Positions 7,735-16,821 of a stretch of DNA of 64,000 nucleotides are shown here, one piece after another (positions within the stretch are counted from its first letter, which is position 1; every line of letters starts with the position of its first letter). The notes under the pieces are model-generated. The model was given only the letters and a program-made list of their open reading frames with translations. It had not been told where the DNA came from and did not search any database. Made by a program: the position numbers and the translations under genes. This DNA is from Phycisphaeraceae bacterium (GTDB lineage: Bacteria > Planctomycetota > Phycisphaerae > Phycisphaerales > SM1A02), in NCBI GenBank assembly GCA_015709595.1, contig CP054178.1, forward strand, positions 2,733,205 through 2,797,204, given 5' to 3'.

Positions 7735-8751
7735 ATGCGGATCGGCCTCGACGTGATGGGCGGGGATTTCGCGCCGCAGGCCATCCTTGACGGCGTGCTG
7801 CTGGCCATTCCCTCACTGGCGCCGGAGGACGAGCTTCGCCTCTTCGGTGACGAGACCGTCATCCGCGCCCGGCTCCGCGAAGCGGGCATCGACGACCCCC
7901 GCCTGACCATCGTTCACACCACCGAGTCCATCGGCATGGATGAGCCGCCCGTCGAGGCGGTGCGCACCAAGAAGGACAGTTCGCTGGTGGTGATGGCGCA
8001 GCACGCCAGCCGCAAGCATGAGAACCCGCTGGACGGCATCATCTCCGCCGGCAACACCGGCGCGTGCGTGAGCGCGGCCCAGATGCACATGCGCCGTCTG
8101 CCCAACGTGCATCGTCCCGGCATCGCCGTGACCGTGCCCACGTTTTCCGGGCCCATCGTGCTCATCGACGTGGGGGCCAACATCGAGCCCAAGCCCCATC
8201 ACCTGGCGCAGTACGGCGTGATGGGCGACATCTTCGCCCGGCGCGTGGTGGGCATCGACCAGCCGCGCGTGGCCATCATGAACGTGGGCAGCGAGGAGCA
8301 GAAGGGCACCACCGACATGCAGCAGGCCCGCGACCTGCTGCGCCGCGACGAGCGCGTCAACTTCATCGGCTACGTCGAGGGGCGCGAGGTCTTCGAGGGC
8401 GCCGCCGACGTGGTCATCACCGACGGCGTGGTGGGCAATGTCATGATCAAGCTCGCCGAGGGGCTGTCGGCGGGCATCTTCAAGGCCATCGCCCGCGAGG
8501 TGGCGGCGGTCGATCCCGACCTGGCCAGGCGGCTCGGCCCCATCGTCAAGCGCATCTACGAGAAGCACGACTACCACGAGTACGGCGGCGCGCCGCTGCT
8601 GGGGGTCAATGGCGTGTGCCTCATCAGTCACGGGTCGAGCGTGGGGCGCACCATCCACGCCGCCGTGCGCACGACCAAGAATATCGCCGCCACGGGCGTG
8701 AACGAGGCGATCGCCGAGCGCCTGGGCGCGATGGAAGCCATGATCGAATGA
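7735..8751 (+). CDS. plsX: Phosphate acyltransferase PlsX
   Basis: A 338-residue enzyme of normal length that converts acyl-ACP to acyl-phosphate, the acyl donor for PlsY in phospholipid synthesis. Family marks are GLDVMGGDFAP at the N-terminus, ISAGNTGA near residue 105, DVGAN near residue 145, GYVEGREVFEGAADV near residue 208 and FLVDG-like ITDGVVGNVMIKLAEG. It begins 4 nt after rpmF and its stop overlaps the fabH start (ATGA), so the three genes are one transcription unit. Confidence 0.95.
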   Translation: MRIGLDVMGGDFAPQAILDGVLLAIPSLAPEDELRLFGDETVIRARLREAGIDDPRLTIVHTTESIGMDEPPVEAVRTKKDSSLVVMAQHASRKHENPLDGIISAGNTGACVSAAQMHMRRLPNVHRPGIAVTVPTFSGPIVLIDVGANIEPKPHHLAQYGVMGDIFARRVVGIDQPRVAIMNVGSEEQKGTTDMQQARDLLRRDERVNFIGYVEGREVFEGAADVVITDGVVGNVMIKLAEGLSAGIFKAIAREVAAVDPDLARRLGPIVKRIYEKHDYHEYGGAPLLGVNGVCLISHGSSVGRTIHAAVRTTKNIAATGVNEAIAERLGAMEAMIE

Positions 8752-9749
8752 GCGCCCCAGCACCTCTCGGCGTGCGGATCGCCGGAACCGGGTCCGCCGT
8801 TCCCGATCGCGTCGTCACCAACTTCGACCTGGCGCGGGAACTTGACACGTCGCACGAGTGGATCATCCAGCGCACCGGCATCGTGCAGCGTCACCGCTTC
8901 ACCGAGCCGGGCGATCACACCGTCGAACTGAGCATGCAGTCGCTTGAGCGAGCCCTCGACGCCGCGGGCATGAAGCCGGATGACCTGGACCTGCTCATCG
9001 TCGGCTGCTGCACGCAGGAAATGAACATCCCATCCACCTCCTGCCGCATCGCCGGAAGAATGGGCATCCGTCACGCCGGCGCGTTCGACCTGGTCGCCGG
9101 GTGCAGCGGCTTCGTGTACTCGCTCAACGTGGGGGACACCCTGGTCCGTTCCGGTCGCTACAAGGCCGTGGGCGTGGTGGGCTGCGACGTGCTCACCAAC
9201 ATCACAGACACCAGCGAGCGGACCGTGTCAATCCTGTTCGGCGACGCCGCCGGCGCGGTGATTCTGACGCCCGACCCCGACGCCTCGCGCGGGTGCCAGT
9301 ACCAGACCATGTCCGCCGACGGGGGCTCGTGGCAGACGCTCTACCAGCCCATGCGGGCGGATCAGGTGTTCGACTGGGACAGGGACAACCCCATCCGCCT
9401 CGGCTGCCTGCGCATGCAGGGGCGCGAGGTCTACAAGTTCGCCGTCACCAAGTTCCGCGAGGTGATCGAGGACGCCCTGCTCGCCACCGGGCTGTCGGTG
9501 GATGACGTGGCTCAGTTCATCTGTCACCAGTCCAACGCCCGGATCATCGAATCGGCCAAGGAGAAGATCGGGCTGCCTGACGACAAGGTGCTCATCAACA
9601 TCGATCGGTACGGCAATACCAGCGCCGGCTCGGTGGCGCTGTGCTTCGATGAACTGGTCCGCGCGGGCAGACTCAAGGCCGGGGACGTCGCCATCCTGGT
9701 GGCCTTCGGCGCGGGGCTGACCTGGGCCAGCAGCGTGTGGCGAATGTGA
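8748..9749 (+). CDS. fabH: Beta-ketoacyl-ACP synthase III
   Basis: A 333-residue condensing enzyme that joins acetyl-CoA (or a related primer) to malonyl-ACP to start fatty acid synthesis. The catalytic triad is visible: Cys in VAGCSGF near residue 118, His in ICHQSNARII near residue 260 and Asn in GNTSAGS near residue 290. TSHEWIIQRTGI near residue 35 is the usual substrate-loop motif. The start was set at the ATG overlapping the plsX stop, which gives a normal N-terminus (VRIAGTGSAVPDR). Primer specificity (straight or branched) cannot be read from this. Confidence 0.95.
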   Translation: MSAPAPLGVRIAGTGSAVPDRVVTNFDLARELDTSHEWIIQRTGIVQRHRFTEPGDHTVELSMQSLERALDAAGMKPDDLDLLIVGCCTQEMNIPSTSCRIAGRMGIRHAGAFDLVAGCSGFVYSLNVGDTLVRSGRYKAVGVVGCDVLTNITDTSERTVSILFGDAAGAVILTPDPDASRGCQYQTMSADGGSWQTLYQPMRADQVFDWDRDNPIRLGCLRMQGREVYKFAVTKFREVIEDALLATGLSVDDVAQFICHQSNARIIESAKEKIGLPDDKVLINIDRYGNTSAGSVALCFDELVRAGRLKAGDVAILVAFGAGLTWASSVWRM

Positions 9750-9758
9750 GAGGCGGGA

Positions 9759-11411
9759 TCATTCCGCCCGGCTCGGCTCGCGGTGCCTGAGCACCTCGCG
9801 CCAGGTCTCGATGGGCGCCTCCTCGCCCGTCCATCCCTCGAACTGCAGCGCCGCCTGTCGCACGAACAGGTCCACTCCGAGCACCACGCGGGCGCCGCGC
9901 GATTCCGCCTCCTCGATCAGCGGGGTGCGCGAGGGCGTGTACACCGTGTCAAAGACCGTCACCGAGTCGTCCAGCTCCACCGCCCCGCCTCGCAACACCT
10001 CCAGCGGAGAAAGATCGGGCGACGGACCGCCCGCCATCCCCACGGGTGTGCAGTTGATGAACACGTCGAACTCATCCGCCCGAAGCCCCTCCGGCGAACC
10101 GATCGACAACCGCGTCTGCACGTTGACGGTCCTGGCCCGCTCGCGCAGGTCGGCGATCAACTGCTCGGCGCGCTCGCGGGAGCGGTTGAAGACCACCGCC
10201 CCCGCCCCGTGCTTGCTCAGGCCCGCGAGCGCGGCGCGGGCCACGCCTCCCGCGCCCAGCACGGCGAAGCGGTGCTCCGCCAGGCGCGGGGGATCGACGT
10301 TGAGCGCGTCGCACAGGCAATCGACGATGGCTGGTGCATCGGTGTTGCGGCAGGCGATGGCGCCGGTCGCGCCCACCAGCAGCGTGTTGGCCGCTCCGGC
10401 GAGGCGGGCGAAGGCGTCCACGCGACCGCCGCGCTCATCCACGAAGCGCAGCAGGTTCTCCTTGTGCGGGATGGTTACGCTCGCGCCGCGGAAGTGCAGC
10501 CGCGGATGATCGACCAGTTCGCCCACCGTGGCCTTGAAGTGCTCGTACTCGCTGGAATCTCCCGGGATCGGCAGCGGCAGATAGACGCCGTCGTGCCCCG
10601 CGGCTTCGAAGCCCGCGTTGTGGATCACCGGCCCCAGCGAGTGGTCCACGGGCCAGCCGATCACGCCGTACACCTTCGTCTCCGCGCCCACGTGGTCAAA
10701 CCGGTACAGCGCCTTGAGCTGCTCGATGGTGGGCTGGCCCGGCGCGGTTTCAAGCCCCGGCGCGTCCGCCGCGAAGGTGATGAACCCGCCGAACTTGGGG
10801 GCGAGCACGCGGCTCATCAGTCCGAACGGCCCCATGCACAATGCGATCATCGGCTTGCCTCGCTCCGTCAGCAGGTCGAAGCACTGCAGGTTGTCTCGCA
10901 GCGATCGCGCATGCCAGGCCACCTTGATCACGTTGGCCGAGCGGTCGTGCGTCAGCGCTTCCACCACGCGCAGCAGATCGGCGGGCCGCCCCTGCGTGTC
11001 GTGCGCCGACAGAATGATCGACATCTCCACCGAGCCGGGCTGCGGGTGGTCGCCGCCCATGAGCGCCGCCAGCCACGCGGCGGGCTCGCGGGAGAAACGG
11101 GCGTGCTCGATGTCCACGTATCGCGGCAGGTGCCCCGACCGGGCCAGGTGCTCCAGCAGGGCGCGGCGGTGGTCGTCCGCGCCGGTGAACGCGCCCCCTT
11201 CCGACGCGATGCGGCAGGTGACGATGCAGGGCAGGGGCGATTCCTTCACCAGGCGCACCAGTACGTCCGGGGCCTCGGGCTCGGATGCCAGGGGGTCGAT
11301 GCGCCACTCCACCAGGGCGGCGCCCTGCCTGGCGGCCCGGCCCGCCCGTTCCAGGCACGTCGCCACGTCGCCGGGCGAGTCCACGGTGATGGGCACGGCG
11401 ATGAAGGTCAT
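9759..11411 (-). CDS. aroDE: Fused 3-dehydroquinate dehydratase (type I) and shikimate dehydrogenase
   Basis: A 550-residue bifunctional enzyme for steps 3 and 4 of the shikimate pathway. Residues 1 to about 225 are a type I dehydroquinase, with VEWRID (catalytic-site Glu and Arg), SAHD and the Schiff-base Lys in VIKVAWH. From about 262 on is shikimate dehydrogenase: YGVIGWPVDHSLGP, then SVTIPHKE with the catalytic Lys, AANTLLV, RNTDAP with the catalytic Asp, and the NADP loop GAGGVARAAL. The same domain order is known from plants. The chosen ATG has an AGAAAGG-type site; the longer frame adds only an unlike 18-residue lead. It is convergent with fabH. Confidence 0.92.
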   Translation of the reverse strand: MTFIAVPITVDSPGDVATCLERAGRAARQGAALVEWRIDPLASEPEAPDVLVRLVKESPLPCIVTCRIASEGGAFTGADDHRRALLEHLARSGHLPRYVDIEHARFSREPAAWLAALMGGDHPQPGSVEMSIILSAHDTQGRPADLLRVVEALTHDRSANVIKVAWHARSLRDNLQCFDLLTERGKPMIALCMGPFGLMSRVLAPKFGGFITFAADAPGLETAPGQPTIEQLKALYRFDHVGAETKVYGVIGWPVDHSLGPVIHNAGFEAAGHDGVYLPLPIPGDSSEYEHFKATVGELVDHPRLHFRGASVTIPHKENLLRFVDERGGRVDAFARLAGAANTLLVGATGAIACRNTDAPAIVDCLCDALNVDPPRLAEHRFAVLGAGGVARAALAGLSKHGAGAVVFNRSRERAEQLIADLRERARTVNVQTRLSIGSPEGLRADEFDVFINCTPVGMAGGPSPDLSPLEVLRGGAVELDDSVTVFDTVYTPSRTPLIEEAESRGARVVLGVDLFVRQAALQFEGWTGEEAPIETWREVLRHREPSRAE

Positions 11412-11552
11412 GACGCCTTTCTCCCGACGAACGCTCCACCCCGCCGAACCATCATCGGCAGACACCGGGGACGGCGATCGGATTCCGCGCCCGGTGCGTG
11501 AGTCCGTTCCCGGCGATTGTCCCTCCTATGGTACGTCCCCGTGGAGCGAACC

Positions 11553-12170
11553 ATGCTGGAAGGGATCATCGACCGCGCCCGCGCCCACCTGCGCGCCCAC
11601 CACTCGGGCGAGTTGCAGTTCGATGAGCACCTGCGCCCCCTGCGGTTCATCATCGCGCCGGACGGACGCCTGGTGGCGCCGGTGATGGTCGCCATGATCG
11701 AGGCCGCCGAGACGGTGCTCTTCATCCCCCACGCCGACGATGACGCCATGCAGATGCAGGTGACGCTTGAACCCTTCCGCGAGCAGGGTCAGTGGGGGGC
11801 GCTGGCCGACCGCTGGCGCATTCACCATGGCGAGGAGCCGGATGTCAACTGGGCCTTCCTCAACATTGATGCGGCCCGGTTCGAAGACGCCGTCATCGAT
11901 GGGCTGGCCCTCACCGTGCCCAACCCGCTGGCGGCGGACGAGCCGCGCCTCTGCCGCGCGGTGAACGAAGGGCTGCGCGACGCCCTGCGGGCCGTGCTCA
12001 GGCACCGGCTGAGCATCGACGTGCAGGAGCCGCTCATGGTCGCCGTCGACCCGGGCGGCGTGGACATTCGCGGTTCGTTCGAGGTCTTTCGGCTGACGTT
12101 CGACACGCCCGCGCCGACCGCCGCCGCCGCTGAGACGAAGATTCGCGCGATGCTCGGCGGCGCAGCGTGA
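11553..12170 (+). CDS. Hypothetical protein, possible split-barrel or DUF2470-like domain
   Basis: A 205-residue soluble protein. The N-terminal half (FIIAPDGRLVAPVMVAMIE, VLFIPHADDDAMQMQV) has the alternating strand pattern and the H-A-D motif seen in DUF2470 and pyridoxamine-oxidase-like proteins, but I cannot confirm the family. The C-terminal half (WAFLNIDAARFED, EPRLCRAVNEGL) is followed by a beta-rich end. The ATG used has GGAG 7 nt upstream; an earlier in-frame start lacks a site. It is divergent from aroDE. A ligand cannot be named. Confidence 0.6.
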   Translation: MLEGIIDRARAHLRAHHSGELQFDEHLRPLRFIIAPDGRLVAPVMVAMIEAAETVLFIPHADDDAMQMQVTLEPFREQGQWGALADRWRIHHGEEPDVNWAFLNIDAARFEDAVIDGLALTVPNPLAADEPRLCRAVNEGLRDALRAVLRHRLSIDVQEPLMVAVDPGGVDIRGSFEVFRLTFDTPAPTAAAAETKIRAMLGGAA

Positions 12171-12270
12171 TCGAGGCCACGTTCAACGTCTGGCGACCAT
12201 GCTGAACATCCCTGTCCCGCCTTGACACAATCTTCACATGCCGTTCGGTTCGGCGGGCAGGGGCGCACCG

Positions 12271-12276
12271 TATAAT
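12271..12276 (+). promoter_or_regulatory. Perfect -10 box (TATAAT) before the CHAD-ppx operon
   Basis: TATAAT within GTATAATGC lies about 86 nt before the CHAD gene start. The -35 position carries only a weak GTTCGG. A TTGACA 43 nt further up is too far away to be its partner. Confidence 0.4.
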
Positions 12277-12362
12277 GCACCGCTGCGTGCCGGGGGTCGC
12301 CGCGGGTGCGGGCGGCGGACGGGCGGGTCATTCCGATCGAGTTGTTCGTACGCCCTATCGTC

Positions 12363-13544
12363 ATGGCTGAAGGTCATCGTCCCATTTCGCCCGACACCCC
12401 GCTGCGAAAGGCGGCCCGGCGGCTGCTGCGCGACCGGCTGAAGGCCGTCGGACGTCGCGTGGGCAAGGCCCGCAAGCACGACCAGCCGTCGCCCGAGATC
12501 ATCCACGAGGTCCGCATCGCCACCCGTCGGGCGGGGGCGGCGGTTCGCGTCTTCCGAAACCTGATCCGCAGGCGCGACCGAAAGCGGGTCAGCCGGTGGC
12601 TGCGCGAGTTGCGCCAGGCGGCGGCGGACACACGCCGCGCCGACGTGCAGACCCGGCTTCTGGCGGCTGCAAAGTTGGATGATCCTTCGCTGGCTCAGGC
12701 CGCCGATGAGGCCATCGCACGCCTCGAGTGCGGTCGGGCGGCGGCGCTTCAGGTCTTCCACGAAGCCGCCCGGCGACGTTCGCCCAGGCAGTGGCGGCGG
12801 TTGCGCAAGCGATTGACGCGCCGATTGCGCGACCCCGCTCAGACGGACGACGCGGCGCCATCGACCACGTTCTCTCGGGGCGCGGCCGCCGCGCTGTCGG
12901 CGCTGGCCGGCGAACTGCGCGAGATCACGGACGCCGCGCCGAGCGCCGACCTGCAATCGCTTCATCGCATCCGGCTGGACATCAAGCGGCTGCGCTATTC
13001 AATCGAGATCTTCCGTCCCGTGCTGGCGGATCGTGCGGCGGAGACGCTCGACCTGTTGCGAGAGGTCCAGACCGCCCTGGGCGAGATCAACGACCTCGAT
13101 GAACTGAGGAAGACGCTCGCCGCCCCGGACGCTCTGACCGGCGCGACTGGCGAATCCTCCGTCTCAGCCGCCCTGAGCGGTCTGATCGCGTGGGTCGAAG
13201 CGCGGCTGGCCGAGCGACGGGAGGCGTTTGAGGCGTCGTGGTCTCCCGCGCACTGGGCGGCGTTGTGCGAGGCGATCATCGCGCTGCCGGACGACTCACG
13301 GCCCGCGACGGTTTCACAGCCGCCTTCGACGCACGCGGTCGATGCGTACCCGCCGCCCTCGGCCAACGGTCACGCTCATGCGGCCCCATGCACGTCGCAC
13401 GATCCTGACGACTCGGCGAACGCTGGCGATACGCCGGCCCGTGACGGCGGAGCGTGCGTCATTGAGACCTATCACGCCTGTCCTCCGCCGCCTCGGTCCG
13501 CTGATTCATCGCGGCATGCCCGATCCAGCGGAGACACGCCATGA
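12363..13544 (+). CDS. CHAD domain protein
   Basis: A 393-residue protein. Residues about 10-285 form a CHAD domain, a helical bundle rich in conserved His and basic residues: IIHEVRIATRRAGAAVRVF near residue 48 and LHRIRLDIKRLRYSIEIF near residue 200 are its two hallmark half-repeats. CHAD domains bind polyphosphate and often sit beside polyphosphate-metabolism genes. Its stop overlaps the start of a Ppx/GppA gene by 4 nt, which fits. The last 90 residues are low-complexity and probably disordered. The start is the second of two in-frame candidates and follows no strong Shine-Dalgarno, so it is uncertain by about 19 codons. Confidence 0.85.
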   Translation: MAEGHRPISPDTPLRKAARRLLRDRLKAVGRRVGKARKHDQPSPEIIHEVRIATRRAGAAVRVFRNLIRRRDRKRVSRWLRELRQAAADTRRADVQTRLLAAAKLDDPSLAQAADEAIARLECGRAAALQVFHEAARRRSPRQWRRLRKRLTRRLRDPAQTDDAAPSTTFSRGAAAALSALAGELREITDAAPSADLQSLHRIRLDIKRLRYSIEIFRPVLADRAAETLDLLREVQTALGEINDLDELRKTLAAPDALTGATGESSVSAALSGLIAWVEARLAERREAFEASWSPAHWAALCEAIIALPDDSRPATVSQPPSTHAVDAYPPPSANGHAHAAPCTSHDPDDSANAGDTPARDGGACVIETYHACPPPPRSADSSRHARSSGDTP

Positions 13545-15259
13545 GCAGCGGGGCGGGAAGCCAACCCCATCGGCTCCGCGTGGCGGCGATCGACGTGGGC
13601 ACCAACTCCATCCGCCTGGTGGTGGCGGAGGTCGCGCCCGATCGGTCCTTCCGCCTCATGGATGATGAGAAGGTGGTCGCCCGGCTGGGGCGCAACCTGG
13701 CGAAGACGGGACGCCTGAGTGAGGAGGCCATCGAGGCCGCGCTGCTCGCCATCGAGCGGATGAAGACCATCGCCGAGGGGTATGGCGTCGCCCGGCTGCG
13801 CCTCGCCGGCACCAGCGCGGTGCGCGAGGCGGAGAATCGAGACGACCTGCTCGCCCGCGTGCGGGAGCGGACCGGCCTGGAACTGGAGGTCATCTCCGCG
13901 CGCGAGGAGGCCCGGCTGGCGTTTCTCAGCGTGTCCAACGCCTTCGATCTGGCCGGTCAGACGGTGGGCGTGATGGACGTGGGCGGCGGCAGCACCGAGA
14001 TTGTCCTGTCCAGCGGGCACATCATCGAGCGCATCTTCACGCTCAAGCTGGGCGCGGTGCGTCTGACCGATCAGTTCAACGGCGTGAGAACGGCCCGCGA
14101 CTTCCGCCGCATGGTCGAGGCGATCGACGAGCGGCTGGAGGAGCGCGTGGGCAGGCCGCCGTTCGCGCCGCCGCTGCTGATCGGTACGGGCGGCACATTC
14201 ACCACTCTGGCGGCGATGTCGATGCAGCGCGGCCAGGAAGCCGCCCGCACGGGCATCCTGCCCTTCCCCGTGCGCGGCTACGAGATGCAGCGCTCCGAGG
14301 TCAGCCACCTGCTCGACATGCTTCGCCGAATGGAGGTGCGCGAGCGCGCCCGCGTCTCCGGACTCGGGGCGGATCGGGCGGACATCATCGTCGCCGGGCT
14401 GGCGATCGTGGATCGCGTGCTGCGGCACCTCGGCGCCAACCGGCTGCGCGTGCATGATCAGGGCATCCGCGAGGGGCTTCTGCACGAGATGGTGGCGGGG
14501 ATGTTTCCTCCCGCCGAGCCCGTCGCGCCCACCGCGCACGATCGGCTGCGCAGCGTGCGTCAGTTCGCCCTCACCTGTCATTACGAGAAGGAGCATGCCG
14601 AGCACGTGGCGACCCTGGCGCTGCGGCTCTTCGATCAGCTGCCGTCGCTGCTGGATGCGTCGCACCGCGACTGGGCCGGCCCCGGCGAGCGATTGCTGCT
14701 CGAGGCCGCCGCCCTGCTGCACGACGTGGGCTACTTCGTCAACTACTCCAGTCATCACAAGCACAGTTACCATCTGATTCTGCACAGCAACCTTGCGGGG
14801 TTCAGCACGCGCGAACTGGAGCTGCTGGCCAACATCGCCCGCTACCACCGCGGCGCGATGCCTCGCAAGAAGCACGACAACTTCGCACGACTGAAGAAGG
14901 CCGAGCGAGAAGCCGTGCGCCGTCTGGCTGCGATCCTCCGGCTGGCCGTGGGGCTGGATCGCTCCCACACGCAGCGCGTGCGCGATCTGACGCTGCGGCG
15001 GGTGGAGAATGCGATCGTGATCGAGGTCGCCGCCGCGCAGGATGTCTCGGTGGACCTGTGGGGCGCGGAGCGCAAGGCGGACCTGTTCGAGAGGGCGTTC
15101 GGCGTGGCCGTGCGGCTGGAGCAGCGACCGAGCAGCGCTGGAGCGCCGCTCGGTGCGGCCGTGACACCGGCTTCCCGCGTCTCCATCGAACCGAAGACGA
15201 CGCGCCCCGCGATGCCCGAGGTGCCGCCGCACAAGGCCCGAATCAGCCACGACCGATGA
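13541..15259 (+). CDS. ppx: Ppx/GppA phosphatase with C-terminal HD domain
   Basis: A 572-residue exopolyphosphatase/guanosine pentaphosphate phosphatase family member. The ASKHA-fold N-terminal part (residues about 14-310) shows AAIDVGTNSIRLVV, the phosphate loop GTSAVREAEN and MDVGGGSTEIVL. The C-terminal part (about 330-520) is HD-like: AEHVATLALRLF, AALLHDVGYFVN and NIARYHRG. Members hydrolyse polyphosphate or (p)ppGpp; which one cannot be read from sequence, but the coupled CHAD gene favours polyphosphate. The start is the ATG in the 4-nt overlap. The last 50 residues are low-complexity. Confidence 0.9.
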   Translation: MSSGAGSQPHRLRVAAIDVGTNSIRLVVAEVAPDRSFRLMDDEKVVARLGRNLAKTGRLSEEAIEAALLAIERMKTIAEGYGVARLRLAGTSAVREAENRDDLLARVRERTGLELEVISAREEARLAFLSVSNAFDLAGQTVGVMDVGGGSTEIVLSSGHIIERIFTLKLGAVRLTDQFNGVRTARDFRRMVEAIDERLEERVGRPPFAPPLLIGTGGTFTTLAAMSMQRGQEAARTGILPFPVRGYEMQRSEVSHLLDMLRRMEVRERARVSGLGADRADIIVAGLAIVDRVLRHLGANRLRVHDQGIREGLLHEMVAGMFPPAEPVAPTAHDRLRSVRQFALTCHYEKEHAEHVATLALRLFDQLPSLLDASHRDWAGPGERLLLEAAALLHDVGYFVNYSSHHKHSYHLILHSNLAGFSTRELELLANIARYHRGAMPRKKHDNFARLKKAEREAVRRLAAILRLAVGLDRSHTQRVRDLTLRRVENAIVIEVAAAQDVSVDLWGAERKADLFERAFGVAVRLEQRPSSAGAPLGAAVTPASRVSIEPKTTRPAMPEVPPHKARISHDR

Positions 15260-15267
15260 CCGATTGC

Positions 15268-15807
15268 TCACCGTGGATTGGGAGGCGAGAGAATCGACAG
15301 ATACTGCTCCCACGGCCCCACCGCCTCGCGGTACTGGTGCGCCGTCGCCTTGCAGGCCTGCGCGATGTGGTTGAGGTCATGCACGACCCACGTCGCCAGC
15401 AGGTTGCCCAGCGTCACGGCGCCCAGTGCGGGGTGTCGGCCTCGCCGCTCGAAGTCCGCAGGGCCGAGGTTCAGTCCGCGCAGGGTCGCCAGGCCATCCG
15501 CCCGTTCGCGCTCGAACAGGTCCAGCAGTTGTCCCAGCGTGTTCGAGGCAAGCAGGTCCGCGTGCCCGGTGCGGTCAAAGGGCTCGAAGGGCTTCTCGTC
15601 GCCGTGTTCGAGAATGATCTGCAGCCGGGGGATCCAGTCCGTGCGCTCGCCGTACACCAGGTGCGCCAAGACTTCCTTCGCGCTCCATGTATTCGGGCCG
15701 TAGGGCCGCTCGGTCCAATCGGCGGGCAAGCCGGCCAGCAGGGTGCGCAGCACGCCGGGCGTGCGGGAAAGAACGTCGAGGGCGTGGTTCAGTTCAAACT
15801 GCATCAT
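15268..15807 (-). CDS. DinB-family protein
   Basis: A 179-residue four-helix-bundle protein. It has the DinB metal site: His in AKEVLAHLVYGERTDW near residue 48 and the paired His of TWVVHDLNHIAQ near residue 145. DinB proteins include thiol-dependent transferases and damage-induced proteins of unknown substrate. The closest general type is the DUF664/DinB_2 group. The first of two adjacent ATGs is used. It is convergent with ppx, 8 bp apart. Confidence 0.82.
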   Translation of the reverse strand: MMQFELNHALDVLSRTPGVLRTLLAGLPADWTERPYGPNTWSAKEVLAHLVYGERTDWIPRLQIILEHGDEKPFEPFDRTGHADLLASNTLGQLLDLFERERADGLATLRGLNLGPADFERRGRHPALGAVTLGNLLATWVVHDLNHIAQACKATAHQYREAVGPWEQYLSILSPPNPR

Positions 15808-16242
15808 GCGACCCGTTCGACCTTGCAATGAATCATCGCGGCGATCGACCGCCAGGAGCCGGATGTTTCGAGGCGGCATCGTAAGCAGCATCTGGTGTCC
15901 GGGAACGCCATGCCCGAGATGAGCGAACTGCCGGGGAATCCATCGGGTACCGCCCGACCGTGAACGGCATGCGATCGGCATCAGGGGGAAAACCCGGCTC
16001 GTTGCGTCGTCGGTTCCCATACCCCCAGTCGGCGCCCACGCCCGCATCCATCGCCTTGCGCTTCGATGGAATGTGTCCGACGGCGCGATGCGGTCGTCTC
16101 GCTCATGCGGTAGGATGACCGTCCGGACCGGTTTCAGCCGGAAGGACGCTGATTCGCGGTGGGTCTTTCCCTTCGGGTGCGTGGTTGCGCCCGCGCTGCC
16201 CGGGTTCGCCCAGGAGTTCTGACGACGAAAGGACCATCCATC
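15808..16242. other. 435-bp intergenic region without a recognisable gene
   Basis: The region separates the divergent DinB gene and the Gly-rich anchored protein. Reading frames here have neither a start context nor protein-like composition. A short inverted repeat near 16120-16155 (CCGGAC...GTTTCAGCCGG) is the only structure I see. Promoters for both flanking genes should lie here but none is convincing. Confidence 0.5.
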
Positions 16243-16821
16243 ATGTGTGCGCTGCAGAGTCAGTCCGAAGAGGTTCGCCTTGGTTCAGTCACGTCCGATG
16301 TCGGCGTCGAAGCCCGGTTGTCGGCCTTGGAGCGATCCAGCCGTCGGTGGCGACTCATCGCCGTGGCGGGGATGCTGGGGCTTGGCGGCTCGTGGCTGGG
16401 GGGTTGGATGGCAGCGGAGCAGGGGGCGGCGGGTCAGGGAGGGGGGAATCCGCGCAGCATTCAGACGCAGCAGCTCATCATCACGGGCTCGGACAATCAG
16501 CCGCGAATCATGATGACGGGAACGGCTGATGGGTCGTCGCTGTTCCTCTACGGCACCGACGCCTACAAGGGGCGGGGCGGCGGGCAGGGCGGCGGTGGGG
16601 GAGCAGGTGGGGGAGCAGGTGGGGGGGCAGGTGGGGGGGGTGGGATGGGGGGAGTGGTGTCGCTCTCGCCGCGCATCCGGCTGATGGCGGACAAGGAGGG
16701 ACCACGGATCGAAGTGCTCGACGGCGATGGTCGCCGCCGGGTGCTGATCCACGTGGGTGAGGAAGGCCCGACGATCGAGCGGCTGGACGCGGAGGGCAAG
16801 GTGATTGATCAGGAGGGCTGA
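16243..16821 (+). CDS. Membrane-anchored protein with a poly-Gly tract
   Basis: A 192-residue protein of unknown function. Residues about 30-52 form a single hydrophobic anchor (WRLIAVAGMLGLGGSWLGGW) after a charged N-terminus, so the rest is probably outside the cytoplasm. Two similar beta-strand modules flank a Gly tract: IQTQQLIITGSDNQPRIMM with LFLYG before it, and RIRLMADKEGPRIEVLDGDG with VLIHVGEEGPTIERL after it. The repeated phrase pattern (strand, GxxxP, strand) suggests a small repeat domain. The tract of about 30 residues is almost only Gly with a few Ala and comes from a 12-nt repeat. AAAGGA lies about 8 nt before the ATG. Confidence 0.65.
   Translation: MCALQSQSEEVRLGSVTSDVGVEARLSALERSSRRWRLIAVAGMLGLGGSWLGGWMAAEQGAAGQGGGNPRSIQTQQLIITGSDNQPRIMMTGTADGSSLFLYGTDAYKGRGGGQGGGGGAGGGAGGGAGGGGGMGGVVSLSPRIRLMADKEGPRIEVLDGDGRRRVLIHVGEEGPTIERLDAEGKVIDQEG
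16590..16650. repeat. G-rich 12-nt tandem repeat coding for poly-Gly
   Basis: Units close to GGTGGGGGAGCA repeat about four times and then decay into G-runs. Such tracts are prone to slippage; unit changes keep the frame because the period is a multiple of three. The G-runs could form quadruplexes. Confidence 0.75.

Noticed and set aside
13472-15313. Long minus-strand open frame opposite the Ppx gene; similar long frames opposite the FlgI-like gene, putA, gyrB and others
   Set aside because: High GC makes antisense frames stay open; these have low-complexity His/Arg/Gln-rich translations and no domain pattern, while the plus-strand genes are clear.
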